From: Boletus sp. NGJ
Lineage: Eukaryota; Basidiomycota; Agaricomycetes; Boletales; Boletaceae
Reading direction: 5' to 3'
DNA: 64,000 nucleotides
NCBI GenBank assembly: GCA_019096195.1
Contig: JAGTXK010000178.1
Location: 186,001 to 250,000, forward strand
The position numbers and the translations under genes are program-made. The stretch's first letter is position 1. Every line of letters begins with the position of its first letter. The notes below the pieces were generated by a model. That model did no database searches. It was not told where the DNA came from and worked only from the letters and a program-made list of their open reading frames with translations. Shown one piece after another: positions 1 through 11,305 of this stretch.

Positions 1-1720
1 CACCAAGGGATCACCTCAAGAAGTGGTGCATAGCAATTGCAGGCAAAAGGGCCTTCAACGCTCAGTTTCAGGCAACACCATTTGATCTGGGACTCTGACA
101 TTTCAAGGCCAGGATTTTGCCAATCAAACAGTGGACTGGTGGTGACCACAAGGAACTTGAGTAGGTTTTTTTGACCACACTGGTGGGTACAAAACCAAAC
201 ACTGACATGTTTCAAGCCAGTAGAGCACTGCTCAACTTTGCCTATTTAGCACAATATCTTTCCCACACCAACAACACTCTCCAAGCTTTACAAAATGTGC
301 TGAACACCTTCCATAGGCTCAAGGATGTTTTCATCCTTCTCAGATGTTAGAAGCATTTCAACCTTCTGAAGCTCCATGCACTTGGTCACTATGTTGACTT
401 GATTCAGCTCTTTGGCAGCCTTAATGGCTTCAACACAGAGAATTATGAGTGCCTTCACATTGACTACACCAAGAAGGCATATGCAGCGAGCAATCACAAG
501 GACTACAAAATACAGATGATAAGGTGGTTGAACTGTTGGATATTCATATGAGGGTGGTAGTACAGCCACAAATTACATAATCATATGGTACTTAGAAACC
601 TTTGTACCATAGGTCTTCTCTTCAGTGACTACACTAAAGACTACAGTCTTCTACATGAACTGGCAGGAAGCCATGTCAAGATTTAGGGTATATTTAACCT
701 GGAATCACTCCTTAACTACTGTTGGGTCAGATGATGACCATAGTGATGATACTGACAACTCATGTGCTGACGCTGAACTGGCAATACATGTGCAGGCATA
801 TCACATCACACAGCACTCTCAATTTTCAAAGAGGACAGTGCAGTTCCTGATTCAGTTTCAGGGTGCAATAGGATTTGTAGATGCATTACAAGCATTCATT
901 ACAGACCTTGCCCCCAGACAACAAATGACTTTCCAACCTACTATCCATATTGACTGTTTCAGCAATGTTCAGATTCCCCTCTGGGCACTCATCTATTCAT
1001 CTGGCAATGAGATGGCAAGAATTCACTGACATCCAGAATGTACAAATGGCCCTTGCAAACCTCCTACACTTACACACTATGACACTGTCCTGGTGCAAGT
1101 TGATGTGATGGCTCACAAGATAGGCAGGTTTCATAGTGAGTTAAACCTTGTGTACACATACATAAAACCCAGATTTGATTGATTTTAATCTATAGGACTC
1201 TGTGTGGCTGAGGTTCGAGTTGTCTTCATACTACAGTACCTCCTCACCTTGGGAATTATCCTCATCCACTCGCATATATTCATTGGTTCAAGCCACTTTG
1301 CACCTTTGACAACAACTTGCAAATGTTCCATTTGGGCCATTCAACTTGGAATCACTTGCCAAACACTGCAGTAGTGCCAGTCATGCATTTGATGCAACCC
1401 TGTCATCTTGTTCCCTGGTTTCCAAGTGGGGCTTTGAATTCTTGTTGGGTTTGTGGAGACTCAGGCAGCACTGACTTTTTTTCTTGAATAGGTATATTGA
1501 TTTATGCACTTTTAAACAGTACAGGGAGCATGGGGTTGTCTAAATTCTACTGTACCCAAGATGAGCCTGCCTTCCTTGGTATACTACATGTGGGCACTGA
1601 TGCCATGTTTGATCAGCACATCCTATCAGCACATTCTCATTCTGGTTGTCGCAAAATCTCAACAACCACAATAGTGTTGGAATACAAGCATGCCCACAGT
1701 CACTAGCATCTGCCTCATTT
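1..1720 (+). pseudogene. Decayed Plavaka-like transposase fragment (C-terminal part)
   Basis: Translated in pieces, this stretch keeps landmarks of the basidiomycete Plavaka-type transposases (cut-and-paste DNA transposons related to CACTA). Near the start there is IKQWTGGDHKELE followed by a segment reading FAYLAQYLSHTNNTLQAL. At 1250-1400 a segment with LAYIHWFKPL precedes a stretch equivalent to the 'HLVPWF' end of the family. At least four stop codons or frame changes separate the pieces. A GT-AG segment at about 1136-1196 may be a relic intron. The longest open piece, 625-1029, has an acidic Asp-rich patch typical of the linker before the C-terminal part. CG dinucleotides are nearly absent. 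The 5' part of the element would lie left of the window. Family placement rests on recalled motif similarity, not a search. Confidence 0.6.
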
Positions 1721-2117
1721 TGCTACATTGTGCATACTGTATGCCATGCCACGTCACCTTTCATTCTATCCTTTCAATATCCATTGTATGCAGGAAGATA
1801 GTACCCTACACCACCCTTTGCTTTCCATTTTACTGATACATTTATATAGAACTCCCAATGAGTTACTGCTCCCCTCAGTCTGTTGTACCACATGACAACT
1901 GAGTTATTGTTCCAGCCATTGCATATCTGTTATATTTCCACAGCAAAATCTTACAGACAATAGTGTTGGTAGCACACATCAAGATATCTATTAGACTGTG
2001 AATTAATGTAGCATACTGTAATCCTTGCTTGCCTGTATATGTGATATCTTATGAACATGTAACAATAGTAGCCAATGGTAGCCAATGTAGCTGAGGATGG
2101 GTGCATGAGTACAATAC
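1721..2117. other. No gene seen; AT-rich decayed repeat DNA
   Basis: No open frame or recognisable repeat end. It is probably the tail of the decayed transposon to the left, cut off on the right by the Ty3 insertion. Confidence 0.5.
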
Positions 2118-2122
2118 ATTAG
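2118..2122. repeat. Target-site duplication ATTAG, left copy
   Basis: ATTAG directly precedes the 5' LTR. The same five bases follow the 3' LTR at 9397-9401. This is the 5-bp duplication expected for Ty3 integration. Confidence 0.9.
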
Positions 2123-2707
2123 TGTCATATCCCGTGCAACTCGACAAGTCCAACTCTGGACCTCCATCCATAACTCTGGTGCATTCTTCCTTGGAGTACG
2201 CTCTCACACCTTCAGACTTGTAACTCACACTATATAGTATCCCTACTTCTTCATCCGTGCATAAAGTTATGTCCCCCTCACCTGTCTTAATCCCGCTTCG
2301 TAGCTGTCTCCAATCCAGTGTCTGTCTCGCTTAGGAGCACCGCTCTGGCAAGGTCCCATCTCCGTTCCTCTTACTCAGCTACTACTTACTCCTTACACCT
2401 TACGAACTCCATTAGTAATCTTGTTTCCAATCGTATATAAACCTTCACTACTACACTTGTAAAGTTAGTTCGAATATCAACTCTGAACACTCTTCTGTCC
2501 TCTGCCCGAGTCTCAACGACTCACTCTGACCCTCTGCTTGACTTGATGTTCGACCACGTCGAGTCCAAACCTCTGATCCTCCTACATCCCCGAAATCCGG
2601 GACACCAGACTCAAGCAAGGGCACACCACATAAGGTGAAGCCAAGTCCCGACACCTTCAAGTAACTCTGGTCCTTCAGAGTTGCATCAGAGTTGTCTGTT
2701 CTTAACA
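2123..2707 (+). repeat. 5' LTR of the Ty3 fossil
   Basis: 585-bp terminal repeat, TG...CA, about 96% identical to 8812-9396. It contains a TATATAAA stretch near 2434 that could be the old promoter. Confidence 0.92.
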
Positions 2708-2749
2708 GTATATTCAAACTCCCACTTGCAACGAGTCTCTCACATTATG

Positions 2750-4122
2750 GCTACACATACTACTAGATCCCAGACTCGCGCCATAGGCGCAAACCCCTCC
2801 GCATCCCCACATTATAACCCGTTGAGCGCATTTGGCAGCAGTCAGCAAGGCCCAGAACTCGTCAACCAGTTCCGAAGCTTCTCCGCTTGATGAACCCCCA
2901 CCTCCACCTCCCAATCGCAACCACTCCTGAGTCCCCTACTCCAGGAGTGCGCATCATTGAGCTACCTACCAATGATGACTCCACCACCTCCCCGCTCACA
3001 AGCCGACACTCGAGTCAACGAGTGCAGGCTGCCCTCTTCCCAAATGACGACATCCTGGACATCCCTGGAGATGACCCGTCGGATGATGATCCCGACGTCT
3101 CCAACAACAACATTCCCTCAGACTCAGACAGCAAGCATGTCCTGCGAGACACTCTCACACTGCTTGCCGATGCCATCAAAGGCCTCGCTTGCTCCACATG
3201 TTGTCCCTCCGACCACACTCCACGCACTAAGGTCCAAGAACCAGACCAGTTTGACGGGACTGAGCCCCACAAACTCCAGGTTTTCCTGGTTCAGTGCGAA
3301 CTCAACTTCCAAGACCGCCCGAAGGCTTTCAGGATGGACTGCGCTAAAGTCACATTTGCGCAGTCTTACCTTAAGGATATGGCTCTGGAGTGGTTCAAAC
3401 CGGACCTCCTCCAAATGGAAGATCCCACATTCCGCCCGCTCTGGATGGACGACTTCAAGGAGTTCATCCTAGAGCTCCAGATCAACTTCAGTCCGCACAA
3501 CCCCGTCGGAGATGCAGAGCACCAGCTTGACCACTTGTTGATGAAGGATACCCAACACATCAACAAGTATGTGGTCAAGTTCAACCGGATCACTTCGCAA
3601 GTCTGTGGTTACAGAGAAGGTGCCCTCCAGCACCATTTCTATAACGGTCTGCCGGACCGCATCAAGGATGAGATATTGTAGGTCGGAAAACCCCCGACGC
3701 TCTCCAAACTCCGCAGCCTCGCACACGCTATTGACGCGCACTATTGGGAGTGCAAGTCGGAAGTTAGCAGGCAGACTAAAGCGTTGACCCCATCCTCCGC
3801 CCCGAAACCATCCACCCCCACCACATCATCCTCTCCACACCCCTTCGATAGCACCAAGGACTCCAAGGAGTCCAAAGGCAAAGGAACTACCACCTCCACT
3901 CATCCAAAGCCAGACTTGTCGTCCAAATTAGGGAAAGATGGCAAGCTGACGTCGGAAGAAAGAAAGTGCAGGTTCGACAATAAGCTCTGTATGTTCTGTG
4001 GCCAAGCCAGTCACATGGCAAAGGACTGCCTGAAGTCGACCTCCAGCACATCCAAGGGTCACACTGTGACCACAACTCCGGAAACCAAACCAGAGGTCTC
4101 CACCTCGGAGGCAAAAAAATAA
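2750..4122 (+). pseudogene. Ty3 fossil: gag region with zinc knuckle
   Basis: Capsid-like retrotransposon gag. The family signature around PDQFDGTEPHKLQVFL lies near 3240-3290 and the capsid core runs to about 3680. A basic, Ser/Thr-rich tail follows, with a CCHC zinc knuckle (CMFCGQASHMAKDC) near 3990-4030. Ty3 Gag packages the element RNA in cytoplasmic particles. The region is part of a broken element and is described as a fossil only. Confidence 0.85.
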
Positions 4123-4229
4123 TCCGCGACCTCCATGACTCCACACAGACTGGAAGTCGCGTTGAACCCACATGTGCAGCTAAGGAGATCCACCCCAATG
4201 CATCCGCTCTTTCTGACCCCAAATCCCTC

Positions 4230-6224
4230 ATGCCCTCCATCTCCTTAGTCTCCTACCCAATTCCGACCTTTTCCGCACTCATAGATTCAGGCTCCTCCAA
4301 TTGTTTCATAGATACTACTTTTGTAAATGAAAATGAACTTTCAACCTATCCTGTCCCTCCGCTCCAACTCTGTCTCTTCAACGAAACTACCAATAGCACG
4401 ATCACCCAAGCCACCAACCTCTCAGTCCGCTTTGCAACCGGTGACATCACCCCGATGATTTTCTATGTCACTCCACTGGACTCCGCCTGTTCCATTGTTC
4501 TAGGACATAACTGGCTCACCCACCACAATCCATTGATTGATTGGGTTACAAGCAGTATCATGTTCCGTTCATCCAAGCAGCATTTGCCAGCAACCCCGAG
4601 CTCCCCTCTGCAGCCTCCAGAATTCATTCCTCCAGCTGACACCCCACCCAATCCACCACGTTTCTCCGACCGCAAAGCTCCACCCATCACGCTTGTTAGT
4701 GCACCCGCATTCGCACTAGCCTATTGCCTTGAGGGCTCCGTCCAATTCAGCTTGCAGCTCTGTCCCCAGGAGAGCGATCTCCACTCTGCTTCCATCACTC
4801 CCCCAGAACCAGTCGATCTTTTTGGCGTTCCTCCAGAATATCACGACTTCCCGGATGTTTTCAGCAAGAGCAAAGCTTCCCAGCTTGCTCCGCACCGGGA
4901 ACACGATCTAAAGATCGACCTGGAGGAAGGAGCCTCTCCTCCCTTGGGAACTACCTACTCCCTTTCCACCTCCGAACTCGGCTCTCTGTGTGCTTTCCTT
5001 GATGAGCACCTAGCTATGGGCTTTATCAGACCCTCTTCTTCCACCCACACTGCCCCAGTCCTCTTCGTCCACAAGAAGGATGGTTCACTCCGCCTTTGCG
5101 TCGACTTCCAAGGACTTAACAAGATCACAAAGAAAGACCGCTACCCACTCCCCTGTATCTCTGACCTCCTAGATGCTCTGAGCCGTGCAAAGATTTATAC
5201 CAAGATTGATCTCCAGCATGCCTACCATTTGGTTTGCATTGCCAATGGTGACAAATGGAAAACGTCTTTCTGAAGATGCTATGGCTCTTATGAGTGGCTG
5301 GTAATGCCTTTCGGCCTTACCAATGCCCCTGTGGCTTTCCAACAGTTTATCAACACCATTTTCGCAGATCTTTTAGATGTTAGCGTGATTGTCTACCTGG
5401 ACGACATCCTGATCTTCTCCACGGATAAAACCGCTCACAGAGAACATGTCCAGGAAGTCCTCCGACAACTCCGCAAACATGGCTTATACGCAAAACCCGA
5501 GAAATGTGAATGGTCCACCGACACTATGGAGTACCTCGGCTATATCATCACTCCCTCTGGCCTTACAATATCTTCAGACAAAGTCAAAGCAGTGCAGGAA
5601 TGGCCGGAACCCCGTAAAGTCAAGGATATCCAATCCTTCCTCGGATTCGCCAATTTCTACCAGCGTTTCATCGCCAACTATTCCGACATCGTCATTCTGC
5701 TAACCCGGTTAACCCACAAGGGTATTCCCTGGGTCTTCGGAGACGACTGTCAATCCGCCTTCCTTTTGCTAAAGGAAGCCTTCACCATTACTCCCATCCT
5801 TACCCATTGGGCTCCTGATGCTCCGATGATCATAGAAACCGATGCCTCCGACTATGCCATCACCGGGATTCTTTCCATCCGTTGTTCGGATGAAGAACTC
5901 TGGCCTGTCGCCTTCTTTTCACGGACACTCACCACTCCAGAGCTCAACTACGACACTCATGATAAGGAGCTCCTCGCCATCCATGAGTCTTTCCAGGCTT
6001 GGAGGCACTATCTCAAAGGCTCCGGCACCCCAATCGACGTCGTCACCAACCACAAGAACCTGGAGTACTTCACCACATCAAAACTCCTAACCCGCCGGCA
6101 AGCCCAGTGGTTGGAGTTCCTCTCCCAATTCCATATGATCATCTGCTTTTGCTCTGGACGACTTGGCGCAAAACCTGATGCCCTCACTAGGACGCTAGGA
6201 TGTCTATCCCAAAGAGGGGGATAA
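4230..6224 (+). pseudogene. Ty3 fossil: protease, reverse transcriptase and RNase H region
   Basis: An aspartic protease-like site (ALIDSGSSNCFID) lies near 4270-4310. The reverse transcriptase core follows at about 5040-5500, with the YLDDILIF motif near 5395. A thumb/connection segment leads into an RNase H domain at about 5830-6190 (IETDASDYAI). The order protease, reverse transcriptase, RNase H is that of Ty3/Gypsy pol. It is part of a broken element. Confidence 0.88.
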
Positions 6225-6361
6225 GGACTACGCTCGCGTCAATCCACATAATTTCCGCCCCATCTTTACACAGGAACAGCTCGCTTCTTCCCTCCGTGCT
6301 ACTTATCTTGCAGCTCCGGTACTCCGGGCTAGCACCCTGTTTGATATAGAGCAACTCCACA

Positions 6362-7815
6362 GTGACATCCTATCTGCACTCCCTTCCGACCCACTCGCTG
6401 AACTACACATGTCCTCCCCCGATCTGGACTCATGCTGGTCAGTTGACGAAGACGGCTTCCTCCATCTCAACAAGTGCATCTATGTCCCTGATGCTAATGA
6501 CCTCTGACTCCAAGTCCTCCGGTATAAACATAGCCATCCTCTCTCTGGACATTTTGGCCAAAATCGGACATTGGAACTTGTACGCCACGAATACACCTGG
6601 CCAAGGATAAGGATGTTCGTCAAAGAATACGTCTCCTCCTGCACCACTTGCGCCTGTGCAAAGGTTCCAAGACACCAACCCTACGGATTGTTGAAACAAC
6701 TCCCCATCCCGGAGAAGCCATGGAATTCCATCTCTATGGATTTCATTGAGCAACTCCCCTCGTCCTCTGGATTTACCGCTATCCTCGTCGTCATAGACCG
6801 CTTATCCAAACAGTGCATTTTCATCCCAACATATGACATGGTAACATCCCCGGACTTGGCAAAACTCTTCCTACTCCATGTCTTTTCTAAGCATGGAGTT
6901 CCCTCTCACATCACCTCTGATTGAGGTTTGGAATTCATCTCTCATTTCTTCCGCTCACTTGGGAAAGCTCTCAACATCCGCCTCCACTTCACCTCCAGTT
7001 ACCACCCCGAAAGAGACGGTCAGACAGAACAGATGAACCAGACGCTCGAACAGTACCTCCACGTGTATTGCAACTACCAGCAAGACAACTGGTCTGAACT
7101 CCTTCCGTTAGTGGAGTTCGCATACAACAATGCTCCGAGTGCTACTACCAGTGTCTCCCTGTTCTTCGCCAATAAAGGCTACCATCCCAACATTACCAGT
7201 ACATCCCAAGTGCAACCTCACCTCCGCCAAAGCCCGTGAATATTCTGTAGACCTCGATTCCCTCCATGAATACCTCCATGAAGAGATGGCTGCCACCCAA
7301 AAGCATTACCAAGGACCTGCAGATGCTAGGCAATCTCCAGCACCAGACTTCAAAGTCGGTGACCCGGTCTTTGTGAAAGCCAAGTATTTCTGCTCCACTA
7401 GGCCTTCAAAGAAACTCTCCGAGAAGAACCTAGGGCCCTATCCAATCATCACTCAGGCAGGCTCTCACTCCTTCACACTCCGACTCCCCGAGTCAATGAA
7501 TTCCGTCCATCCAGGTTTCATGTCTCACAATTAGAATCCTCCATACCCAATACCATACCTAACTGGATACAACCTCCGCCACCTCCAGTCAAAGTAGATG
7601 GAGAACCAGAGTACGAGGTTTTGGAGATCCTCGACTCAAAGATAGACCAACGACGCCGGAATTGCAAACTCCTGTACCTTGTCCGTTGGTTAGGATGTGA
7701 AGGAACAGACGAAGAAACTTCATGGCTGTTAGCCACCGAGCTCAGTCATGCTTCCAAACTTGTCCGCGATTATCACACTCGCTACCTGGACAAACCCGGA
7801 CCTCACTCCACATGA
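6362..7815 (+). pseudogene. Ty3 fossil: integrase and chromodomain region
   Basis: An HHCC-type zinc-binding remnant at about 6520-6660 is followed by the integrase core at about 6710-7150 (SMDFIEQLPSS; SYHPERDGQTEQMNQTLE). A chromodomain (LLYLVRWLGCEGTDEETSW) lies at about 7615-7760. Chromodomains at the end of integrase are known to direct chromoviruses to heterochromatin. It is part of a broken element. Confidence 0.88.
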
Positions 7816-7865
7816 CCAGGCACAAACTCCATTAGAGGAAAAGAAAAGACAAGTAAACTAATCTA

Positions 7866-8656
7866 CTATACTTCTTCCTCTACTCCCACTTGTTCTTCTT
7901 CCTCCTCCCCGTTCTCCTCTATCACCTCCACGGCCAGACAGGCCAACTCCGCCTCCGCCTCCAACTCCTCCCCCGACTCCTCTGACTCCTCACTCCCGTA
8001 CACCTCCTCCACCTTCAGGTCCACCAGGCGCTTGAGCAGCTTGTTCTGCTAGTCGAGACACCGGTTCTGGATCTTCAGGGCATCTCAGATCTCCTGAAGG
8101 ATCTCCGAGAGCCCCTTCATTGCCCTGGACCCCGACTCCCCTCTGTTGGAGCTGCTGGGCCCCGCCTCGTCCCCTCCTACCTTTCTCCGCTTCTTCCACC
8201 TCTTCGGCTGCTCCTTGCCAGGCCGCTCACACTTCGCTTTCACATCGCAACACTTGACGCACGACCTTGACTTCCCGGGGCCGAGCACGCACTCAAGGCC
8301 CCGGTTGTTGCAGCAGACGCACAACTGCTCTGCTGCTTCCCTCTTCTTCCCCTGTTTGACGCTTTGACGCACCCTAACCTCCTCCACCTGTGAAGTCTGG
8401 TTAGTTTTGTCGAACTCCGGTTAATACGACTCACCTTGTGTACGGCCTCCTCCTCAGCCTCACGGCACGCCTTCTCTTCCTCCTCATGCACCTTCCACTC
8501 AGCCTCCTCACGTGCCCTCCTCTCTGCCTCCTCTTTCCGGGCCTGTGCTCATCTCCAACATTCGGCGTACTTTGCCATGCTGACTTCCTCGTTGTCTTCC
8601 TCGTTCTCCACAATGTGTTTGTCGGACCATGTGTGGATGTCGTCGAGACCGGACAT
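7866..8656 (-). pseudogene. Antisense accessory gene inside the Ty3 fossil (Cys-rich, coiled-coil)
   Basis: Between the chromodomain and the 3' LTR the opposite strand carries its own gene-like unit. From its start at 8656 it reads an acidic N-terminus and a Glu/Arg-rich helical stretch. A GT-AG intron-like gap follows at about 8391-8436. Next comes a Cys-rich block (CVCCNNRGLECVLGPG, then SCVKCCDVKAKCERPG), a Lys/Arg-rich segment with KRWKKRRKVG, a Leu-rich coil (CLD-QNKLLKRLVDLK) and a Glu-rich end. The spaced CxxC and CxxxxxC pattern suggests a zinc- or nucleic-acid-binding module. Similar Cys-rich, acid-tailed predicted proteins are familiar from Agaricomycete genomes, by recollection only. 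The unit looks broken, with about three breaks. Its role is unknown. Confidence 0.6.
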
Positions 8657-8811
8657 GGTGAGAAGAAGGAGTGTGTGGAATTGGCTGGGATACACCCTCA
8701 CCCTTTATACCCATTTTTCAGACTCCGACTTTTTTCCTCCACTCTGATTTTCTCCACTCCGCATTGTCTCTCACCTAGGCCTTCAGGGGTTCAGGCCTAA
8801 GAGGGGGATAC

Positions 8812-9396
8812 TGTCATATCCCGTGCAACTCGACAAGTCCAACTCTGGACCTCTATCCACAACTCCGGCGCATTCTCCCTCAGAGTACACTCTCACACCT
8901 TCAGACTTGTAACTCACACTATATAGTATCCCTACTTCTTCATCCGTACATAAAGTTATGTCCCCCTCACCTGTCTTAATCCCGCTTCGTAGCTGTCTCC
9001 AATCCAGTGTCTGTCTCGCTTAGGAGCACCGCTCTGGCAAGGTCCCATCTCTGTTCCTCTTACTCAGCTACTACTTACTTCTTACACCTTACGAACTCCA
9101 TTAGTAATCTCGTTTCCGATCGTATATAAACCTTTGCTACTACACTTGTAAAGTTAGTTCGAATATCAACTCTGAACACTCTCCTGTCCTCTGCCCGAGT
9201 CTCGACGACTCACTCTGACCCTCTGCTTGACTTGATGTTCGACCACGTCAAGTCCAAACCTCTGATCCTCCTACATCCCCGAAATCCGGGACACCAGACT
9301 CAAGCAAGGGCACACCACATAAGGTGAAGCCAAGTCCCGACACCCTCAAGTAACTCCGGTCCTTTGGAGTTGCATCGGAGTTGTCCGTTCTTAACA
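8812..9396 (+). repeat. 3' LTR of the Ty3 fossil
   Basis: 585-bp copy of 2123-2707, immediately after a purine tract AAGAGGGGGA. It is followed by the second ATTAG. Confidence 0.92.
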
Positions 9397-9398
9397 AT

Positions 9399-9634
9399 TA
9401 GTAAATTTACATGCATCTTATTCTGTCTTATTCAACTTATTGACTTGCACAACATTTCCAAATCTGACATAGAGACAAATTCTAACCCTCATTTTGTTGA
9501 AAAATAGATTAGCTTGGTTGTTGTTGATGTTTCTAATGTTCTAGAATGCATTATCACAGTAATGAATATATTTTGTAATTTGACAAGCAGAATTAGCTAG
9601 AATAAGCCAGATTAAGATGCATGTAAATTTACTG
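9399..9634. mobile_element. Short MITE-like element with 21-bp terminal inverted repeats
   Basis: 9400-9420 and 9613-9633 are perfect inverted copies of a 21-bp sequence starting AGTAAATTTACATGCATC. The outer right base completes CAGTAAA, a Tc1/mariner-like end. The left C has become T. Only about 190 bp of non-coding DNA lies between the arms. The Ty3 fossil inserted exactly at the left end of this element, so its ATTAG duplication overlaps the first bases of the arm. A two-base AT/TA target repeat is possible but not clear. Confidence 0.6.
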
Positions 9635-9639
9635 ATATA

Positions 9640-10139
9640 TATCAGTGTGCTGGTATTACCAATGTCATTATGGCCTGCACTACCATATGATTCCGTTTTT
9701 TCTGATGAATGAAAGGTGCTTGAGAGGCATTGCAAAACAGGGGCATTTGTTGAGGTCTGATTGAGACCTGACAAGGTATGGGAGGAGCAATACAAGGTAA
9801 TTGAAGGACCCTGATAAACTTCCTGGAAGGATTTGCAAGTGTGAGCCTCTTGGAATGTGTGCTCTCTTGGATGGGTTGCCACCTACAACAAAAATAGGTC
9901 TTGGAGATCACTATTACTCCCAATAAGTGCTGCCTGAGGTGATGTTGGTTGGTTCTATTGAACTACTCAATTTTCTAGGTTTATAATGTTTTGTGTAAAG
10001 AATGTAGAGAGTTCCTGGTTTTTGGCCCCTTTTTTGCACATGAAGTATACCTCAATGCCAACAATCAATGTTCAACTTTACAACCTCAGTGGAGAACCCT
10101 CACACCCTCTATTACTAGGATATTTTCCTTGCCAATCAA
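9640..10139. other. No gene supported; decayed AT-rich DNA
   Basis: Short frames on both strands show no recognisable domain. This is the target DNA between the MITE-like element and the Copia fossil. Confidence 0.4.
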
Positions 10140-10144
10140 TACCT
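10140..10144. repeat. Target-site duplication TACCT, left copy
   Basis: TACCT precedes the left terminal repeat of the Copia fossil. The same five bases recur at 15647-15651 after the right one. Confidence 0.7.
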
Positions 10145-10263
10145 TGTAGAAGTACACTCAGTACTGGATAGAGTCACGTCGAGATGAAGGTTATCTATAT
10201 GATTATGTAATATGGATCTAACCGAGTCTGTTTGTCCGTAGTCCATACAAAAATAATACAACA
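10145..10263 (-). repeat. Copia terminal repeat, left (3' LTR in element orientation)
   Basis: In element orientation a purine tract (GAGGGGGAG) lies just upstream, followed by TGTTGTATT and about 120 bp ending TCTACA. About 68 bp (10145-10212) match the right-hand repeat. The rest (10213-10263) has no partner there, so the inner boundary is approximate. Confidence 0.6.
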
Positions 10264-10270
10264 CTCCCCC

Positions 10271-11305
10271 TCAAATGGAAGGGTGTAGACCGAGTTCCTG
10301 TGCAAAATGTTTAGCTTTAATGCTTGGAAGAGCTTTTGTAAGAGTGTCTGCAATCATGTCATTTGAAGGGCAATAGAGAAAACGAATAGAACCATCCTCA
10401 ACACTGAAATAAATAAAATGGTAATGAATGTCAATGTATCTTGTATGTGCGTGATAGCTACCATTGCAAGTCAGTGCAATAGCTGATTGGTTGTCCCCAA
10501 AGAGAATGGTTGGCGGTGTTAATGGACGGAAAATTTCTCCAATGAGGCATTGAAGCCAGAGAGCTTCTTTTGCGGTATGAGTAGCTGCAACATATTCAGA
10601 TTCAGCAGTGGAGAGTGTTACAAGTTCACGTTTCTTTGAACCCCAGAGAATCGCCCCTCCATCGACGAGGAAAGCGAAGTTAGTGATGGCACGTTGATGT
10701 TCCTGCATAGCCCCATCTGCATCAATATAGCCGATGAGACCTTGAATTTGTGTTCCAAAGATTAGCATGAGTGATTTCATTCCGATCAGATAATGGTAAA
10801 TTCGCTTTATGGCTTCCCAATGATCCCACCCAGAGTTCGTGTTGAACTGTGAGACGAAAGAGGTTGTGAATGCAATGTTTGGTCTAGTACCAGTAGTAAG
10901 GTGAATGAGGGAACCAACAGCAGCTTGATGATATGGAATGTTTCGCATACAAGTGATCTTGCTAGTGGTCTTAGGACACTGTGACTCCAACAATTGGATA
11001 TGCAGGTCAAGAGGAATTGTGACAGGTTTTGCGTCAGCAAAATTGTACTTAGTTAGGATCACATTGGTGTAGGACTCCTGGGAGAGAGATATGGTGTGTG
11101 TCTTTCAATCGCGCATGACCTTCATTCCCAGTAACCAACTGATTGGTCCTAAATCTGTGATTTGAAAATGTGTGCCAATCTCATCTTTAAAAGCTTTGAT
11201 GAGAGTCAAAGAGCTCTCTGTGACCGTACAATCGTCAACGTGCAATGCAAGGATTAGAATGTTGTGCACTATCCTCACAACAAATACCCCCCAGTCCACT
11301 TCCAT
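10271..11305 (-). pseudogene. Copia fossil: reverse transcriptase end and RNase H region
   Basis: The part at 11105-11305 carries the reverse transcriptase palm region (LALHVDDCTV). 10271-11062 carries the linker (YHQAAVGSLIHLTTGTRPNI) and the RNase H domain, with GYIDADGA, LSTAESEYVAATHTAKEALW and ADTLTKALP, all standard Copia landmarks. It is part of a broken element. Confidence 0.88.

Larger units (their letters stand above)
2123..9396 (+). mobile_element. Ty3/Gypsy chromovirus fossil, full-length but broken
   Basis: LTR retrotransposon fossil of 7,274 bp with 585-bp LTRs that start TG and end CA, flanked by the ATTAG duplication. Order of parts on the + strand: gag with a zinc knuckle, protease, reverse transcriptase, RNase H, integrase, chromodomain, then a region carrying an antisense gene, a purine-rich tract just before the 3' LTR (about 8800-8809) and the 3' LTR. 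The chromodomain at the integrase end places it among the chromoviruses. It is broken, with about five to eight breaks. The LTRs differ at about 24 of 585 sites by eye, all transitions. At a commonly assumed fungal rate near 1e-8 per site per year this would mean about two million years, but methylation-driven mutation would make it look older than it is. Confidence 0.93.

Noticed and set aside
625-1029. 134-codon frame as a stand-alone host gene
   Set aside because: The flanking sequence on both sides carries transposase landmarks in other frames, so it is an open remnant inside a decayed transposon.
2957-3472. Second long + frame overlapping gag
   Set aside because: It is an out-of-frame shadow of the gag region, with Ser/Thr/Arg-rich composition and no family signature.
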